From: Syntrophales bacterium
GTDB taxonomy: Bacteria > Desulfobacterota > Syntrophia > Syntrophales > UBA2210
Reading direction: 5' to 3'
Length of the DNA: 64,000 nucleotides
Assembly (NCBI GenBank): GCA_023228425.1
Contig: JALOBE010000009.1
Coordinates: forward strand, 23,591 to 87,590
Part shown: one piece after another, positions 33,607 through 42,748 of the stretch
How positions within the stretch are numbered: position 1 is the stretch's first letter
Layout of the letters: each line of letters begins with the position of its first letter
Notes under the pieces: model-generated
Databases searched by the model: none
What the model was told of the DNA's origin: nothing
Seen by the model: only the letters and a program-made list of their open reading frames with translations
Position numbers and translations under genes: made by a program

Positions 33607-34867
33607 CGGTTTTTCCTCCCTTGGTTTTTCCCGTTTCCCTGTTGAATGCGCTCCATGCCGCAGGAAACGGCGAGAGCACCCGGCGCAACACCCCCTGCAA
33701 GAGAGATATGGCCACGCCGTAATTGGTGATCGATACGCCCGCTTCCTTTGCCTTCCTGATTCTGTTGAGCATCTCCCGCCTTGTCAGCATGCAGGCCCCG
33801 CAGTGAATGATCAGTCTGTACCGGGAGAGATTTTCAGGGTAGTCGCGCCCGGCAAAGACGTCGATCTCAAGGTTGAATCCCTTGTACTGACGAAGCCACC
33901 TCGGTATCTTCACGCGTCCGATGTCATCCTGAAGCGGATGGTGCGAACACGCCTCTGCGATAAGAACCCTGTCTCCGGGCTCCAGGTTCTCGATGGCCGC
34001 CGCTCCCCGCACCGCCTCAACCAGATCGCCCTTATGCCGCGCGAAAAGAATGGAGAATGTCGTGACAGGGACCGTCGCCGGCGTATCGGCGCACGTTTTC
34101 TGTACGACTTGAGAGTCGCAAACGACAATATGGGGAGACTGCTTCAAGTTGCCCAGGGCTTGGACAAGTTCCCGTTCCTTGACGATGAGCGCCATCGAAT
34201 CGTTGTCCAGGGCATCCCGGACGGTTTGGACCTGGGGCAGGATGAGTCTTCCCTTCGGTGCCTCAAGATCGACGGGGACCACCAATACCGCCGTGCCTCC
34301 CGGCGGCAGGAGATCTCCGATCAGCGGCGGCGGTTCCACAAAATGATCCGCTGCGATCTGAGCAAGATGGTGTTTCAGGGGATTGACATAGTCGTCTCTC
34401 CCCGCCCGGTCATTGCTGGCGGCGAGAACCACCCGCCCTGCCTTTTCCGCAACTGAGGCAACAAATGCTTTTGTCGGTGCGTGAAGATCGATCTTGTTGA
34501 TCACTGCGATGGCGGGCACGTTCCGTTCCTTTGCCTCGGCGAGCACCTTCTCGTCATAGCCGGTCCATGTTCCGGCCTCGATCACCAGAAGAATGATATC
34601 CGCGCGATCGAAGACCTTTTGCGTTTTCTCAAGACGAAGACGGGAGAGGGATGAGATATCGTCGAGTCCCGCCGTGTCGAGAAACAGGACCGGTCCCAGC
34701 GGGAGCAGTTCCATTGCCTTTTCCACGACATCGGTGGTCGTCCCCGCCTCGGGCGAGGTAATGGCGATATCCTGGCCGATCAGAAGATTGAGCAGGCTCG
34801 ATTTGCCCACGTTCGTCCTTCCGAAAATGGCGATGTGCAGTCTATTTCCCTTCGGTGTTGTGTCCAT
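33596..34867 (-). CDS. hydF: HydF, GTPase scaffold for H-cluster assembly
   Basis: 423 residues. The N-terminal GTPase has GRTNVGKSS (G1), LDTAG (G3) and NKID (G4). The C-terminal cluster domain has CSH followed about 50 residues later by HCGAC, the HydF [4Fe-4S] ligand set. HydF carries the 2Fe precursor to apo-HydA. Encoded immediately before hydG on the minus strand. Confidence 0.92.
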   Translation of the reverse strand: MDTTPKGNRLHIAIFGRTNVGKSSLLNLLIGQDIAITSPEAGTTTDVVEKAMELLPLGPVLFLDTAGLDDISSLSRLRLEKTQKVFDRADIILLVIEAGTWTGYDEKVLAEAKERNVPAIAVINKIDLHAPTKAFVASVAEKAGRVVLAASNDRAGRDDYVNPLKHHLAQIAADHFVEPPPLIGDLLPPGGTAVLVVPVDLEAPKGRLILPQVQTVRDALDNDSMALIVKERELVQALGNLKQSPHIVVCDSQVVQKTCADTPATVPVTTFSILFARHKGDLVEAVRGAAAIENLEPGDRVLIAEACSHHPLQDDIGRVKIPRWLRQYKGFNLEIDVFAGRDYPENLSRYRLIIHCGACMLTRREMLNRIRKAKEAGVSITNYGVAISLLQGVLRRVLSPFPAAWSAFNRETGKTKGGKTDEL

Positions 34868-34894
34868 AATTCCTGTATCCGAGTGCCGATGCGT

Positions 34895-35061
34895 TTATCC
34901 ATGCTGTTTCGCCAGCACCGATTTGACGGTTATATCCTCGATCATGCCGAGTTTCCCCGCCAGTGACCCGACATCATCCGTCGATCCGTCAACAATAACG
35001 GCGATGACAACGACACCTCTTTCACGATAATCCCGACACATCCGACCCGTTTTTCGTCCAT
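34895..35061 (-). pseudogene. Remnant of a TM1266-type (ACT-like) hydrogenase-system regulator
   Basis: From 35041 down to the TAA at 34895 one frame encodes 48 residues ending YRERGVVVIAVIVDG and GKLGMIEDITVKSVLAKQHG, matching the C-terminal half of the small TM1266 family linked to iron-only hydrogenase genes. Twenty bases upstream, in another frame, MDEKRVGCVGIIV looks like that family's N-terminus. The simplest reading is an internal deletion of about 100 bp with a frame change. The ATG at 35041 could still give a truncated peptide. Confidence 0.55.
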
Positions 35062-35078
35062 GAATGCCCCCGTCATTG

Positions 35079-35112
35079 AAAAACCCGGCCGCACGAATGC
35101 GGACCGGGTTTT
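35079..35112 (-). terminator. Intrinsic terminator after the larger [FeFe] hydrogenase gene
   Basis: On the minus strand AAAACCCGG, one bulged base, CCGC, loop, GCGG and CCGGGTTTTT. It separates the hydrogenase structural genes from hydF-hydG-hydE. It is also A-rich on the other side, so may work in both directions. Confidence 0.8.
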
Positions 35113-35202
35113 CATCACTTCTTCCCGCCCTGGGATTCAGAACATATCCCTGCCGCAGGCGTTATTGCCGGAATCGCACAACGATGTCTTTTTTCGAAAA
35201 AA

Positions 35203-36957
35203 CTACCCTTTTTTGTGCGGGATCTCCGTTCCCCGCGCCGTGTAATGCGTATGAAGCAGCTCATGAGACTTGTGTCCCAGCGGTTTTTCGAGGAACGACT
35301 CATAGGCCTTGGTTACCGACGGATTTTCATGGGACTGACGGTATGACTGTCCTTCATCGTCAGCGTACAGGGCGCCGGCCCGCAATGCCCTCTTTTCATT
35401 CGTGACAGGCTGAGGCTGGCCGCCGCCGCCGACACAGCCGCCGGGACATGCCATGATCTCTATAAAGTGATAATCCGCTTCTCCCGCTCTTATCTTATCA
35501 AGCAGTTTTCGGGCATTGCCCAGACCATGGGCAACGGCCACCTTCACATCGCCGAACCCTTCAACCGGCACCGCCGCCTCCTTCACCCCGTCGAGACCTC
35601 TCACCGGCGTGATGTTCAGATCACCGAGAACCTTGCCGGTGACGAGCACATAGGCGGTTCGAAGCGCCGCCTCCATGACACCGCCCGTCGCCCCGAAGAT
35701 CGTCGCGGCGCCGGTATACTCTCCCATAGGATCATCGTACGGTTCATCCGGAATGTTGACAAAATCGATACCCGCCTCCCGGATCATCCGGCCGAGTTCA
35801 CGGGTGGTGAGGACATAGTCGACATCCCGATACCCGCTGTCATTCATTTCCGGCCGTTTCGCCTCGAACTTCTTTGCCGTACACGGCATGATCGAAACGA
35901 CAACGATGTCCTTTGGATCCACACCCGCCTTTTCAGCATAGTACGTCTTGGCCATGGAACCGAACATCTGCTGAGGCGACTTGCAGGTCGAGACGTGAGC
36001 GAGGAGATCGGGGTAAAAGTGCTCACAGAACTTGATCCACCCGGGTGAGCAGGATGTGATCAAGGGCAGGGTTCCCCCATCTTTGATCCGCTGGAGAAGT
36101 TCGCTGCCTTCTTCCATGATCGTCAGGTCCGCCGTGAAATTGGTATCAAACACCTTGTCAAATCCCAGCCTCCGGAGGGCGGCGATCATCTTCCCTGTGA
36201 CCAGCGACCCGGGAGGCATGCCGAATTCCTCTCCGAGGGCGGCCCGGATTGCCGGCGCTTCCTGAACGATGACATGCTTGGTCGGATCCTCGAGGACCTT
36301 CCAGACCGCCCCGGTATCATCCCTTTCGTAGATCGCGCCGACCGGACACACCATGATACACTGGCCGCAGTTTATACAATTCGTCTCACCGAGCGGCAAA
36401 TTGAACGCCGGCCCGACGAGGACCTTGCTCCCCCTGTTCGAGGATGTCAGAACAGATACTGTCTGGATATGTTCACAAACGGTTATGCATCGGTGACAAT
36501 GGATGCACTTCCGGGGATCCCTGACGATCGAGGGGCTTGAGGCATCAATGACCTTGTCCCGGGCAGGGAATTCGGTGGAAAAACGAATATCCCGTACCCC
36601 CACATGCTCCGCAATCCGCTGCAGTTCGCAGTTTCCGCTCCTCACGCAGGACGCACACTCGGCCGGATGGTTGGCCAGCAGAAGCTCGACAACCATTTTC
36701 CGTGCCGCTCGAACCCGCTCGGTGTTCGTGCGAACGGCCATGCCCTCCGTGACGGGAAAGACGCAAGAGGCGACAAGGGTGCGCTGCCCCTCGACTTCCA
36801 CCACGCAGACACGGCAGGCTCCCGGCGTATGTCCAATCTCGGTCATCGCGCAGAGCGTCGGGATATGAATGCCGACGCTCTGCGCGGCCTGATGGATCGT
36901 GGCGCCGGGTTTTGCGGTGAGCGGGATGTTGTCAATCGTAAGCTTTACAACACTCAC
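35203..36957 (-). CDS. [FeFe] hydrogenase, multi-cluster HydA (NuoG-like N-terminus, NAD(P)/ferredoxin-linked type)
   Basis: 584 residues from GTG at 36957, behind AAGGAGGAATCC. Order: [2Fe-2S] domain (CAMTEIGHTPGACRVC), His-ligated cluster (HPAECASCVRSGNC), two [4Fe-4S] motifs (CIHCHRCITVC, CGQCIMVCPVGA), then the H-cluster domain with L1 TSCSPGW, L2 MPCTAKKFE and L3 IMACPGGCVGGGGQP, and a C-terminal small-subunit-like segment (HELLHTHY). This plan is that of HydA/HndD in NAD(P)-linked, often bifurcating enzymes, but no NuoE/NuoF partner gene adjoins it. Cytoplasmic. An H2-evolving role is plausible for a fermenter; direction cannot be read. Confidence 0.92.
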   Translation of the reverse strand: MSVVKLTIDNIPLTAKPGATIHQAAQSVGIHIPTLCAMTEIGHTPGACRVCVVEVEGQRTLVASCVFPVTEGMAVRTNTERVRAARKMVVELLLANHPAECASCVRSGNCELQRIAEHVGVRDIRFSTEFPARDKVIDASSPSIVRDPRKCIHCHRCITVCEHIQTVSVLTSSNRGSKVLVGPAFNLPLGETNCINCGQCIMVCPVGAIYERDDTGAVWKVLEDPTKHVIVQEAPAIRAALGEEFGMPPGSLVTGKMIAALRRLGFDKVFDTNFTADLTIMEEGSELLQRIKDGGTLPLITSCSPGWIKFCEHFYPDLLAHVSTCKSPQQMFGSMAKTYYAEKAGVDPKDIVVVSIMPCTAKKFEAKRPEMNDSGYRDVDYVLTTRELGRMIREAGIDFVNIPDEPYDDPMGEYTGAATIFGATGGVMEAALRTAYVLVTGKVLGDLNITPVRGLDGVKEAAVPVEGFGDVKVAVAHGLGNARKLLDKIRAGEADYHFIEIMACPGGCVGGGGQPQPVTNEKRALRAGALYADDEGQSYRQSHENPSVTKAYESFLEKPLGHKSHELLHTHYTARGTEIPHKKG

Positions 36958-37086
36958 GGATTCCTCCTTAACTTTATTTATAATGTACGGAGCAGGGCGG
37001 GCACACTCCCCTTCCGGCTGTTTGAGGTGCCATGCGGGAAGGGTCCGGATCGCGTGCAAAGGCCCGTGTTGAAAAGCACAAGAAGG

Positions 37087-37737
37087 TTATTGATTCAGGG
37101 ATATCAGTTCATCCTTCACCCATAGAGGCGACATCTCCTTCGCCTCTTCGTGCGGAATTTTCCCGTGCAGCAGCATGGCCTTGAAATCGTCGATCATGTA
37201 GATTCCCAGGAACATGTGAACCAGCAGGAAGAGACTGAGAAGCCAGCCGAAAATGGTATGGAGGTGCCCGGATATGGCTACGAGGCTTCGGGGGACATTG
37301 TGAGGAAAGGCCCAGAGAAGCCAACCGGTTCCGATTAGAATCGTACCCCCGATCAACACGCATATCCCGAAGAGCTTCTGCCCTGAATTGTATTTGCCCA
37401 TCGGGGGAACGGGGATTTTCTTATGGAACAGAATTTTTTGGGGATAGCCGCCGAGAACAACGAACCATTTCAAATCGTCCCCGGAAAATGTGAACACTCT
37501 TTTAACGAACAATACGACGCGATCAAAACCGATCAGGAAGAAAGCGGCCGCATCCAGGCTTAAAAGGACCCCTGCCAGGATATGAATGCGTGCCGCGAGA
37601 TTCAAGGCGTCTTCGTGAAGCGGTTTAAAATAAAGCAGCAGCCCCGTTACGGCAAGGGGCAGGAAGCTGACGATTAGCAGGTAATGAAAGACCCTTACAC
37701 TTAGAGGGTGTTTCAGAATCATCGTTTCATTCGACAT
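37087..37737 (-). CDS. Cytochrome b membrane subunit (formate dehydrogenase gamma / hydrogenase cytochrome b type)
   Basis: 216 residues, four transmembrane helices. His residues positioned as haem ligands occur in helices 1, 2 and 4 (VRVFHYLLIV, AARIHILAG, SGHLHTIFGW, LLVHMFLG). The ATG at 37737 has AAGGAG at good spacing. It follows the Tat small-subunit gene by 14 bp, so it should anchor the exported hydrogenase to the membrane and connect it with the quinone pool. 130 bp separate it from the next hydrogenase gene. Confidence 0.85.
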   Translation of the reverse strand: MSNETMILKHPLSVRVFHYLLIVSFLPLAVTGLLLYFKPLHEDALNLAARIHILAGVLLSLDAAAFFLIGFDRVVLFVKRVFTFSGDDLKWFVVLGGYPQKILFHKKIPVPPMGKYNSGQKLFGICVLIGGTILIGTGWLLWAFPHNVPRSLVAISGHLHTIFGWLLSLFLLVHMFLGIYMIDDFKAMLLHGKIPHEEAKEMSPLWVKDELISLNQ

Positions 37738-37751
37738 CTCGTACACTCCTT

Positions 37752-38072
37752 TCAGGAAAGTCCTTTTGTTCTATTGACGTACGTCGTATGCAGCAAGGTT
37801 TCGGATCGTTCGCTCAACGGCTTGCCTCCGAAATCCTTGTAGTATTTCATCACGGCCTGATTGGCGTGGCTGACGCGTACTTTCGATTTGACGTCATCCT
37901 GATACAGTCCCTTCGTCCGGGCCAGAATGTAATCGGTTTTCCTCGATACGAGGGAGGTGATCCAGATTGTGGGCAGCGCCAGCAGCGCAATCACGATTCC
38001 GCCGATGGTGATGAACTGCCGCCTCGTCAGGTAAGAGGGATTCTCCATATAGTGGTATTCCTTGTTTTTCAT
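37752..38072 (-). CDS. Periplasmic [FeFe] hydrogenase small subunit with Tat signal
   Basis: 106 residues from the ATG at 38072, behind AAGGAG. TRRQFITIGGIVIALLALP is a twin-arginine signal; the mature C-terminal part matches the iron-hydrogenase small-subunit domain (SHANQAVMKYYKDFGG, HTTYVNR). By analogy with Desulfovibrio HydAB, it exports the signal-less large subunit by hitchhiking. 20 bp after the large-subunit gene. Confidence 0.85.
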   Translation of the reverse strand: MKNKEYHYMENPSYLTRRQFITIGGIVIALLALPTIWITSLVSRKTDYILARTKGLYQDDVKSKVRVSHANQAVMKYYKDFGGKPLSERSETLLHTTYVNRTKGLS

Positions 38073-38092
38073 ATGCCGGCTCCTTTTCTCGA

Positions 38093-39355
38093 TTATTTCC
38101 AGGCAAACCAGGGAAGCGTCGCTTCCAGCCATGAAGAACCTCCGCCCTGAATCGGTTGTCCGCCGCCGTTGATGCAGCCGCCGGGACAGTTCATGACCTC
38201 AATGAAATGATAGGGCGATCGGCCCCCCAGAACCTGATCGATGACCGGACCGATGTTTTTCCTGAGGCCGTGAACAACAGCCATCCGCACAACAATCTCC
38301 TTGCCGTATTTACTGTCTTTCAGGGGGACGGAGGCGCTCTTGACGCCTTTCAGGCCCCTGACTTTCTGGAATTCCAGCGGTTTGAGTTCCTGGCCCGTCA
38401 GAACGGCATAGGCCGTGCGGAGCGCCGCTTCCATCACGCCGCCGGTATTTCCGAAAATGGTTCCGGCGCCCGTGTATTCCGCGAGAAGGGAATCACCCTC
38501 AGCCTCTTTCTCAGCGGCCAGATCTATCTTCATTTTTTTGAAAAGACGGGCGAGATCGCGGGTCGTCAGCACGGTGTCGACATCGGGATAGGGCACGGAT
38601 GCTTTTCCGTTCCGGCGGTTGAATTCGTATGCGTTCCTGAATTCCGGGCGCGAGGCCTCGTATTTTTTGGCTGTACAGGGCATGATGCCGACGGTGTAAA
38701 TTTTTGATGCGGCCTTGCCCCAGACTTCAACGCCGTAGGTTTTCGCAACGGCACCCGCCATCTGCTGGGGAGACTTCGCGGACGACAGATGGGGAATCAG
38801 GGCGGGGTATTGGATCTCCACGAACCGCACCCAGGCCGGACAGCAGGACGTGAATTGCGGCAGGGGACCGACGTGTGCCCCTTTTTCGCCGAAGAGGGCA
38901 TGCCTCGCCCGCTGAATGAACTCCGTTCCCTCTTCCATGATCGTCAGGTCTGCGGCGAAATTATTGTCCAGAATCTTAAAACCGGCCTTTCGCATCGAAC
39001 CGTATAGTTTTCCGGTGACGAGACTTCCGGCCGGCAGGCCGAACTCCTCGCCGATGGCGACTCGGACGGCCGGCGCTATAATGCCGACAACGGTCGTGGC
39101 GGAGTCCTTCAATTTTGAAACGACCGCATCCACTGTGTCGACAGTCTCATAGGGGGCGCCGAAAGGGCAGTTGACCAGACACTGCCCGCAACTGAGACAG
39201 AGATCGGGATCAATGCTGTGAATTGTTCCGAACATGCCCTGGATCGCGCCCGTCGGACAATGACGCTTGCAGGCATCACATCCCTTACAACGCGACCCCT
39301 CAATGGCGATGACGCCGGGAATTTCTCCCTTTTGGTACGTGGCGGCAATATTCAT
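38093..39355 (-). CDS. hydA: [FeFe] hydrogenase large subunit, exported HydA type
   Basis: 420 residues; the ATG at 39355 lies behind GGAGGAG. N-terminal two [4Fe-4S] motifs CKGCDACKRHCPTGA and CLSCGQCLVNCPFGA. The H-cluster domain has L1 TSCCPAWV (Ala where Gly is usual), L2 MPCTAKKYE and L3 VMNCPGGCINGGGQP. Length and plan match the Desulfovibrio periplasmic enzyme. It has no signal of its own; the adjacent Tat small subunit and cytochrome b indicate a periplasm-facing, membrane-linked hydrogenase, suited to H2 uptake or to syntrophic H2 release. First gene of the operon. Confidence 0.9.
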   Translation of the reverse strand: MNIAATYQKGEIPGVIAIEGSRCKGCDACKRHCPTGAIQGMFGTIHSIDPDLCLSCGQCLVNCPFGAPYETVDTVDAVVSKLKDSATTVVGIIAPAVRVAIGEEFGLPAGSLVTGKLYGSMRKAGFKILDNNFAADLTIMEEGTEFIQRARHALFGEKGAHVGPLPQFTSCCPAWVRFVEIQYPALIPHLSSAKSPQQMAGAVAKTYGVEVWGKAASKIYTVGIMPCTAKKYEASRPEFRNAYEFNRRNGKASVPYPDVDTVLTTRDLARLFKKMKIDLAAEKEAEGDSLLAEYTGAGTIFGNTGGVMEAALRTAYAVLTGQELKPLEFQKVRGLKGVKSASVPLKDSKYGKEIVVRMAVVHGLRKNIGPVIDQVLGGRSPYHFIEVMNCPGGCINGGGQPIQGGGSSWLEATLPWFAWK

Positions 39356-39474
39356 TCTCATCTCCTCCATATGTTCAGGTAAAAATAGCGATGTGCAAAA
39401 AAGCCCGCGCGATGGGTTATGTTATTTTTGACATAATTATATCGTCCAAAGTTGTCAAGCATAAAATGCATGTC

Positions 39475-40290
39475 GTACATCAAGAACGGCAGGAAGAGCT
39501 ACCACATGAAGGTCTGCACCATAGAGCCCTTCGGTTTTATTCCGGCCATCACTCTGGAGCCGGCAATGCGGTGAGCAACACTGATTTCATTGAGTTTTAC
39601 CGGAAGTGCCTTGATGCCATGTCCCGAGAGCATCTGGTGGTGCGAACGGTCCGTTTGGACAGCGGGTTCTTCAGCGAGGAGAACATCGAAGCATTTGAAG
39701 GAGATTTCCTGTTTTTTGAGGTCGTAGCGAAGAAGTATGGAAATATCCTGCATTGGGTAAAAGAATGCATCGCCGATGATGCTTTCGAGCCCTTTTATCC
39801 CGGCTGCGACAAACTAGACGGCGCCTCCTTCAGCTACTACATGAAAACAACCGGAAAGATTCACGATTTTGTTGTTGTGCGGAAGTATCTTGGTCAGGAA
39901 GGCGATGGCCAAGGGATGCTGTTTCCCCAAATGGCGCTATCAGATCATTTGCCACAATCAGCCCGACATGACGCCGAAAGAGGTTTGGGAAGCTTACAAC
40001 AAGCGGGCAAAGCGGGAAACTTCAACAGCAATTTTGCCTACTTCCGGCATTGCACGATAGCCTACAACCTGGCGTTGCTCTTCAAGCGCTATATCCTGAC
40101 CGAACGTTGGCATAATGCCCGGACATTGACGCTCCGCAAGAATCTGATCAACGTTCCCGGAAGGCTGGTAAACCGTTCCGGCAGAATGATCATGCGCCTG
40201 ATGGCGGGGCCTCCATTCGTTGATGTTCTGCACATTGTCAAAGAGCGGTTGATGTGTGTGTATCGAGTGCTGCATCCTGCACCGGCATAG
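39475..40290 (+). pseudogene. IS1380-type transposase remnant, frameshifted
   Basis: One frame encodes VRLDSGFFSEENIEAFEGDF and FFEVVAKKYGNI, characteristic of IS1380-like transposases. A second frame carries NQPDMTPKEVWEAYNKRAK near 39950, and a third the preceding KNGRKSYHMKV block near 39485. At least two frameshifts and loss of the N-terminus make it inactive. It lies upstream of the divergent hydA gene and may have reshaped its promoter. Confidence 0.78.
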
Positions 40291-40551
40291 AGTCGGCTGT
40301 TGCAGGGAGGAAGCTGCGTGGACGACTCAACAAAGAGCCAGAGGTGAAGTGTTTCTGAGTATCGACTATTATTGCCATTTTGAGGACCACAGCATGAGAT
40401 GAATGTCTTGACCGACTGATTTTAGCCGTCTGAAGTATGTTTTTTGTCGTTTTTCGGCAAATTTGCTGCCGCCCTTCGACGGCTGAGGCATTCACTCTGG
40501 ATTCAGGATAATAGAATCTCTTGATGGGTTGATCAGTAAGCGCGGATCCGA

Positions 40552-40866
40552 ATGGAAAACGTCACTGACTATGGCTGCACCATCTACAAGCGAGAGTATA
40601 TAAAGGGGAGACTGCTTCCTTCCGGCGATTTCGGCGCCAATGCTGCGTGGTGGTGGATCATGATTGTGGCACGTCCGGTTCTTGGCGGTTCATGGGTATC
40701 GCGCCGGATGAAAGCGATGCGTTTTTCCCTGATTGCCGTTCCCGGAAGAATTATGGAGCGATCGCGCCGGCTTGTCATTCGTATTGCGGGGGATCATCCT
40801 GTCTTTGATGTCTATCTCCAGGCCCGTCAGCGAATCAGGGAACTTCTCCCCGCACCGTGTGGATAG
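40552..40866 (+). pseudogene. C-terminal fragment of a second IS1380-like transposase
   Basis: 104 residues with RRMKAMRFSLIAVPGRIMER and LVIRIAGDHPVFDVYLQARQ, the family's C-terminus. The rest of the gene is absent. The 260 bp between the two fragments hold no gene. Confidence 0.68.
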
Positions 40867-40955
40867 GAGACTCCGAGCAGTTCAGCCCGGTTCAGTTCTG
40901 CTGCTGATGTCCGGCGGATCGCCGCACCACGACCCGCGAGGGAGACCTTCGTCCG

Positions 40956-41106
40956 TACTGCTCCGGAATATCGAAACAAACAGCCATTTTGATGTGCAGA
41001 TGCGGAAAATGCTCCGGGCAGCCTCGCAGCCGCCGGTACCATCGCAATACAAGACCTGAAAAACACAAAAACGCGACGCAGCAGAAAGATGGTGGTGGAT
41101 TTGGGT
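40956..41106 (+). repeat. 151-bp direct repeat, copy 2
   Basis: Same orientation and length as 25125-25275. Located 90 bp after the transposase C-terminal fragment, consistent with an IS right end. Confidence 0.85.
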
Positions 41107-41247
41107 GTTTTGGCGCCCTTGACAGACCGTTCCTTTCGTGGTACGGGGACACCTAACATTTATATCGCATAGTATGCAGCGGTGATTTAACGGTAAATTG
41201 CTCCGCTCTAGAAATGTGCTAAAACGCCGGCACAAGCTGGAATAGCG

Positions 41248-41274
41248 AACTCGCGCCGCGGCGCGAGTTTTTTT
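41248..41274 (+). terminator. Intrinsic terminator / possible attenuator upstream of metK
   Basis: AACTCGCGCC and GCGGCGCGAGTT form a perfect palindrome followed by a T-run. It lies 158 bp before the metK start. Upstream, 41175-41246 can fold into at least three short stems (AGCGG/CCGCT, GTGC/GCAC or the alternative CCGGC/GCTGG). A transcript starting near 41140 would contain a structured leader ending in this terminator. I do not recognise a known SAM riboswitch class. Confidence 0.7.
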
Positions 41275-41432
41275 GTCTCCCCCATGGGCCCCTTCTTTTC
41301 CCATGTTCGTATAAGGGATAGTGGCGAGAATCGGCGTGATACATCATGGGGAAAAGATCCAACGCCACAGGTCGGACGTTTTCCGACTTTTCAGGAGTTC
41401 GCAAACTCCGTCATAATGCGAAGGAGCGGCAT

Positions 41433-42644
41433 ATGCAGATATCTTCGGAGAGCATCAAGATCGGCCATCCCGATATCGTCGCCGACGTTATTGCGGCCGG
41501 CATAATCGCGGACATTCTCGACAAGGAGTCGGAGCTGGGCCTGACTCTTGAAACCATGCCTCATTGCGGCCTCGAGGTATTCCTCGGTAAAGGTATGTGC
41601 CTCGTGGGAGGAGAGATCCGGTCACGGGTTTCCGTCGACATAGACACCATTACCCGCCGGTCCGTCCTGTCCCTGGGCTATAATCACGCGGCCGTGGGGC
41701 TGAACGGCCATCTCATGGGTGTGTTGAATGCCATTATTCCACAGTCACCGGACATCTGCCGGGGGACTGACCCTGCCTTGAACGTGAACAGTGAGATCGG
41801 TGCCGGTGACCAGGGAATTATGTACGGATTTGCCTGTGATGAAACAGCCGAACTGCTGCCCCTTCCCTATGTCCTTGTCAGCAGGCTGATGAGAGCCTTT
41901 GAGGAGTGTGGGAACCCCGTTTTCGCGCCCGACGGCAAGGGGCAGGTATCGGTACGGTATGACAGGGGAACGGGAAAGCCCGGCAAGCTTGCCAAGGTAC
42001 TCATGTCGAATGCGGTGGACTACCGTTTCGTCAACGGAACAAAAGAGAAGGTGAAAGAGGACGCCCGGCGGATAACCTTTGATTGCCTGAGTGATTACGT
42101 GGGCGAAGACACGGAGTTTCTTTTCAATCCCACCGGAGAGTGGCAGGCCGTCAATTCCTGCAGTGCCGCCGATTCGGGTGTGACGGGACGGAAACTGGTA
42201 GTCCAGTTTTACGGAGGCTATCCCGGAGCCCAGTTGGGCGGCGGAGCCGTGGTGAACAAAACACCGGAAAAAGTCGACTGTTCGGCAGCGTTCGGTGCCC
42301 GCTACGTGGCGAAAAACATCGTGGCCGCGGGACTTGCCACGCGCTGTTCGACGCAGCTTGCCTACGCCATCGGCATCGCCAGGCCCTTTTCTATCTATGT
42401 GGATACCTTTGGCACGGGGGAAATTTCTGACGAAAAACTGACACAGATCGTCAAGGAAGTCTTCGATCTCACGCCGGCGGGGATGATCCGGCAGTTTGAT
42501 CTTTTAAAGGGCGACATCTACCGAAAACTTCCCCGAACGCTCTTCATGGACGATTATCGATGGGAGAAAACAGACAGAATCGAAGAACTCCGGAGTGCCG
42601 CGGGGAGGTGGCGGAGTTCCATGCCCCGGAATGACGGAATTTAA
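41433..42644 (+). CDS. metK: Methionine adenosyltransferase (S-adenosylmethionine synthase), divergent
   Basis: 403 residues; ATG behind GAAGGAG. It makes SAM from ATP and methionine. Key motifs are kept: GHPDIVAD near the N-terminus, GAGDQGIMYG, DSGVTGRK, GGGAVVNKTPEKVD and ARYVAKNIVAAGLA. Several usually fixed neighbours differ (CSAAF for RSAAY, SIKIGHPD for VTEGHPD), so it is a divergent member. SAM demand here includes HydE/HydG and methyltransferases. Preceded by a structured leader with terminator. Confidence 0.9.
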   Translation: MQISSESIKIGHPDIVADVIAAGIIADILDKESELGLTLETMPHCGLEVFLGKGMCLVGGEIRSRVSVDIDTITRRSVLSLGYNHAAVGLNGHLMGVLNAIIPQSPDICRGTDPALNVNSEIGAGDQGIMYGFACDETAELLPLPYVLVSRLMRAFEECGNPVFAPDGKGQVSVRYDRGTGKPGKLAKVLMSNAVDYRFVNGTKEKVKEDARRITFDCLSDYVGEDTEFLFNPTGEWQAVNSCSAADSGVTGRKLVVQFYGGYPGAQLGGGAVVNKTPEKVDCSAAFGARYVAKNIVAAGLATRCSTQLAYAIGIARPFSIYVDTFGTGEISDEKLTQIVKEVFDLTPAGMIRQFDLLKGDIYRKLPRTLFMDDYRWEKTDRIEELRSAAGRWRSSMPRNDGI

Positions 42645-42748
42645 AGATCGCGGGACCGATCAGATTGCACAAGGGATCAGTCATTACAGTAGAAAGGCTT
42701 TCGGCCCGGATCATGGGCCGGAAGGAGACTCCCCACCTTCTTGTTGTA

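Noticed and set aside
32032..33645. 537-residue plus-strand frame opposite hydG
   Set aside because: Fully antisense to a certain gene, with no recognisable motif.
41117..41146. TTGACA box at 41119 as metK promoter
   Set aside because: With a 17-bp spacer the -10 would be TACGGG, which is too poor to call; kept only as a possibility for the leader.
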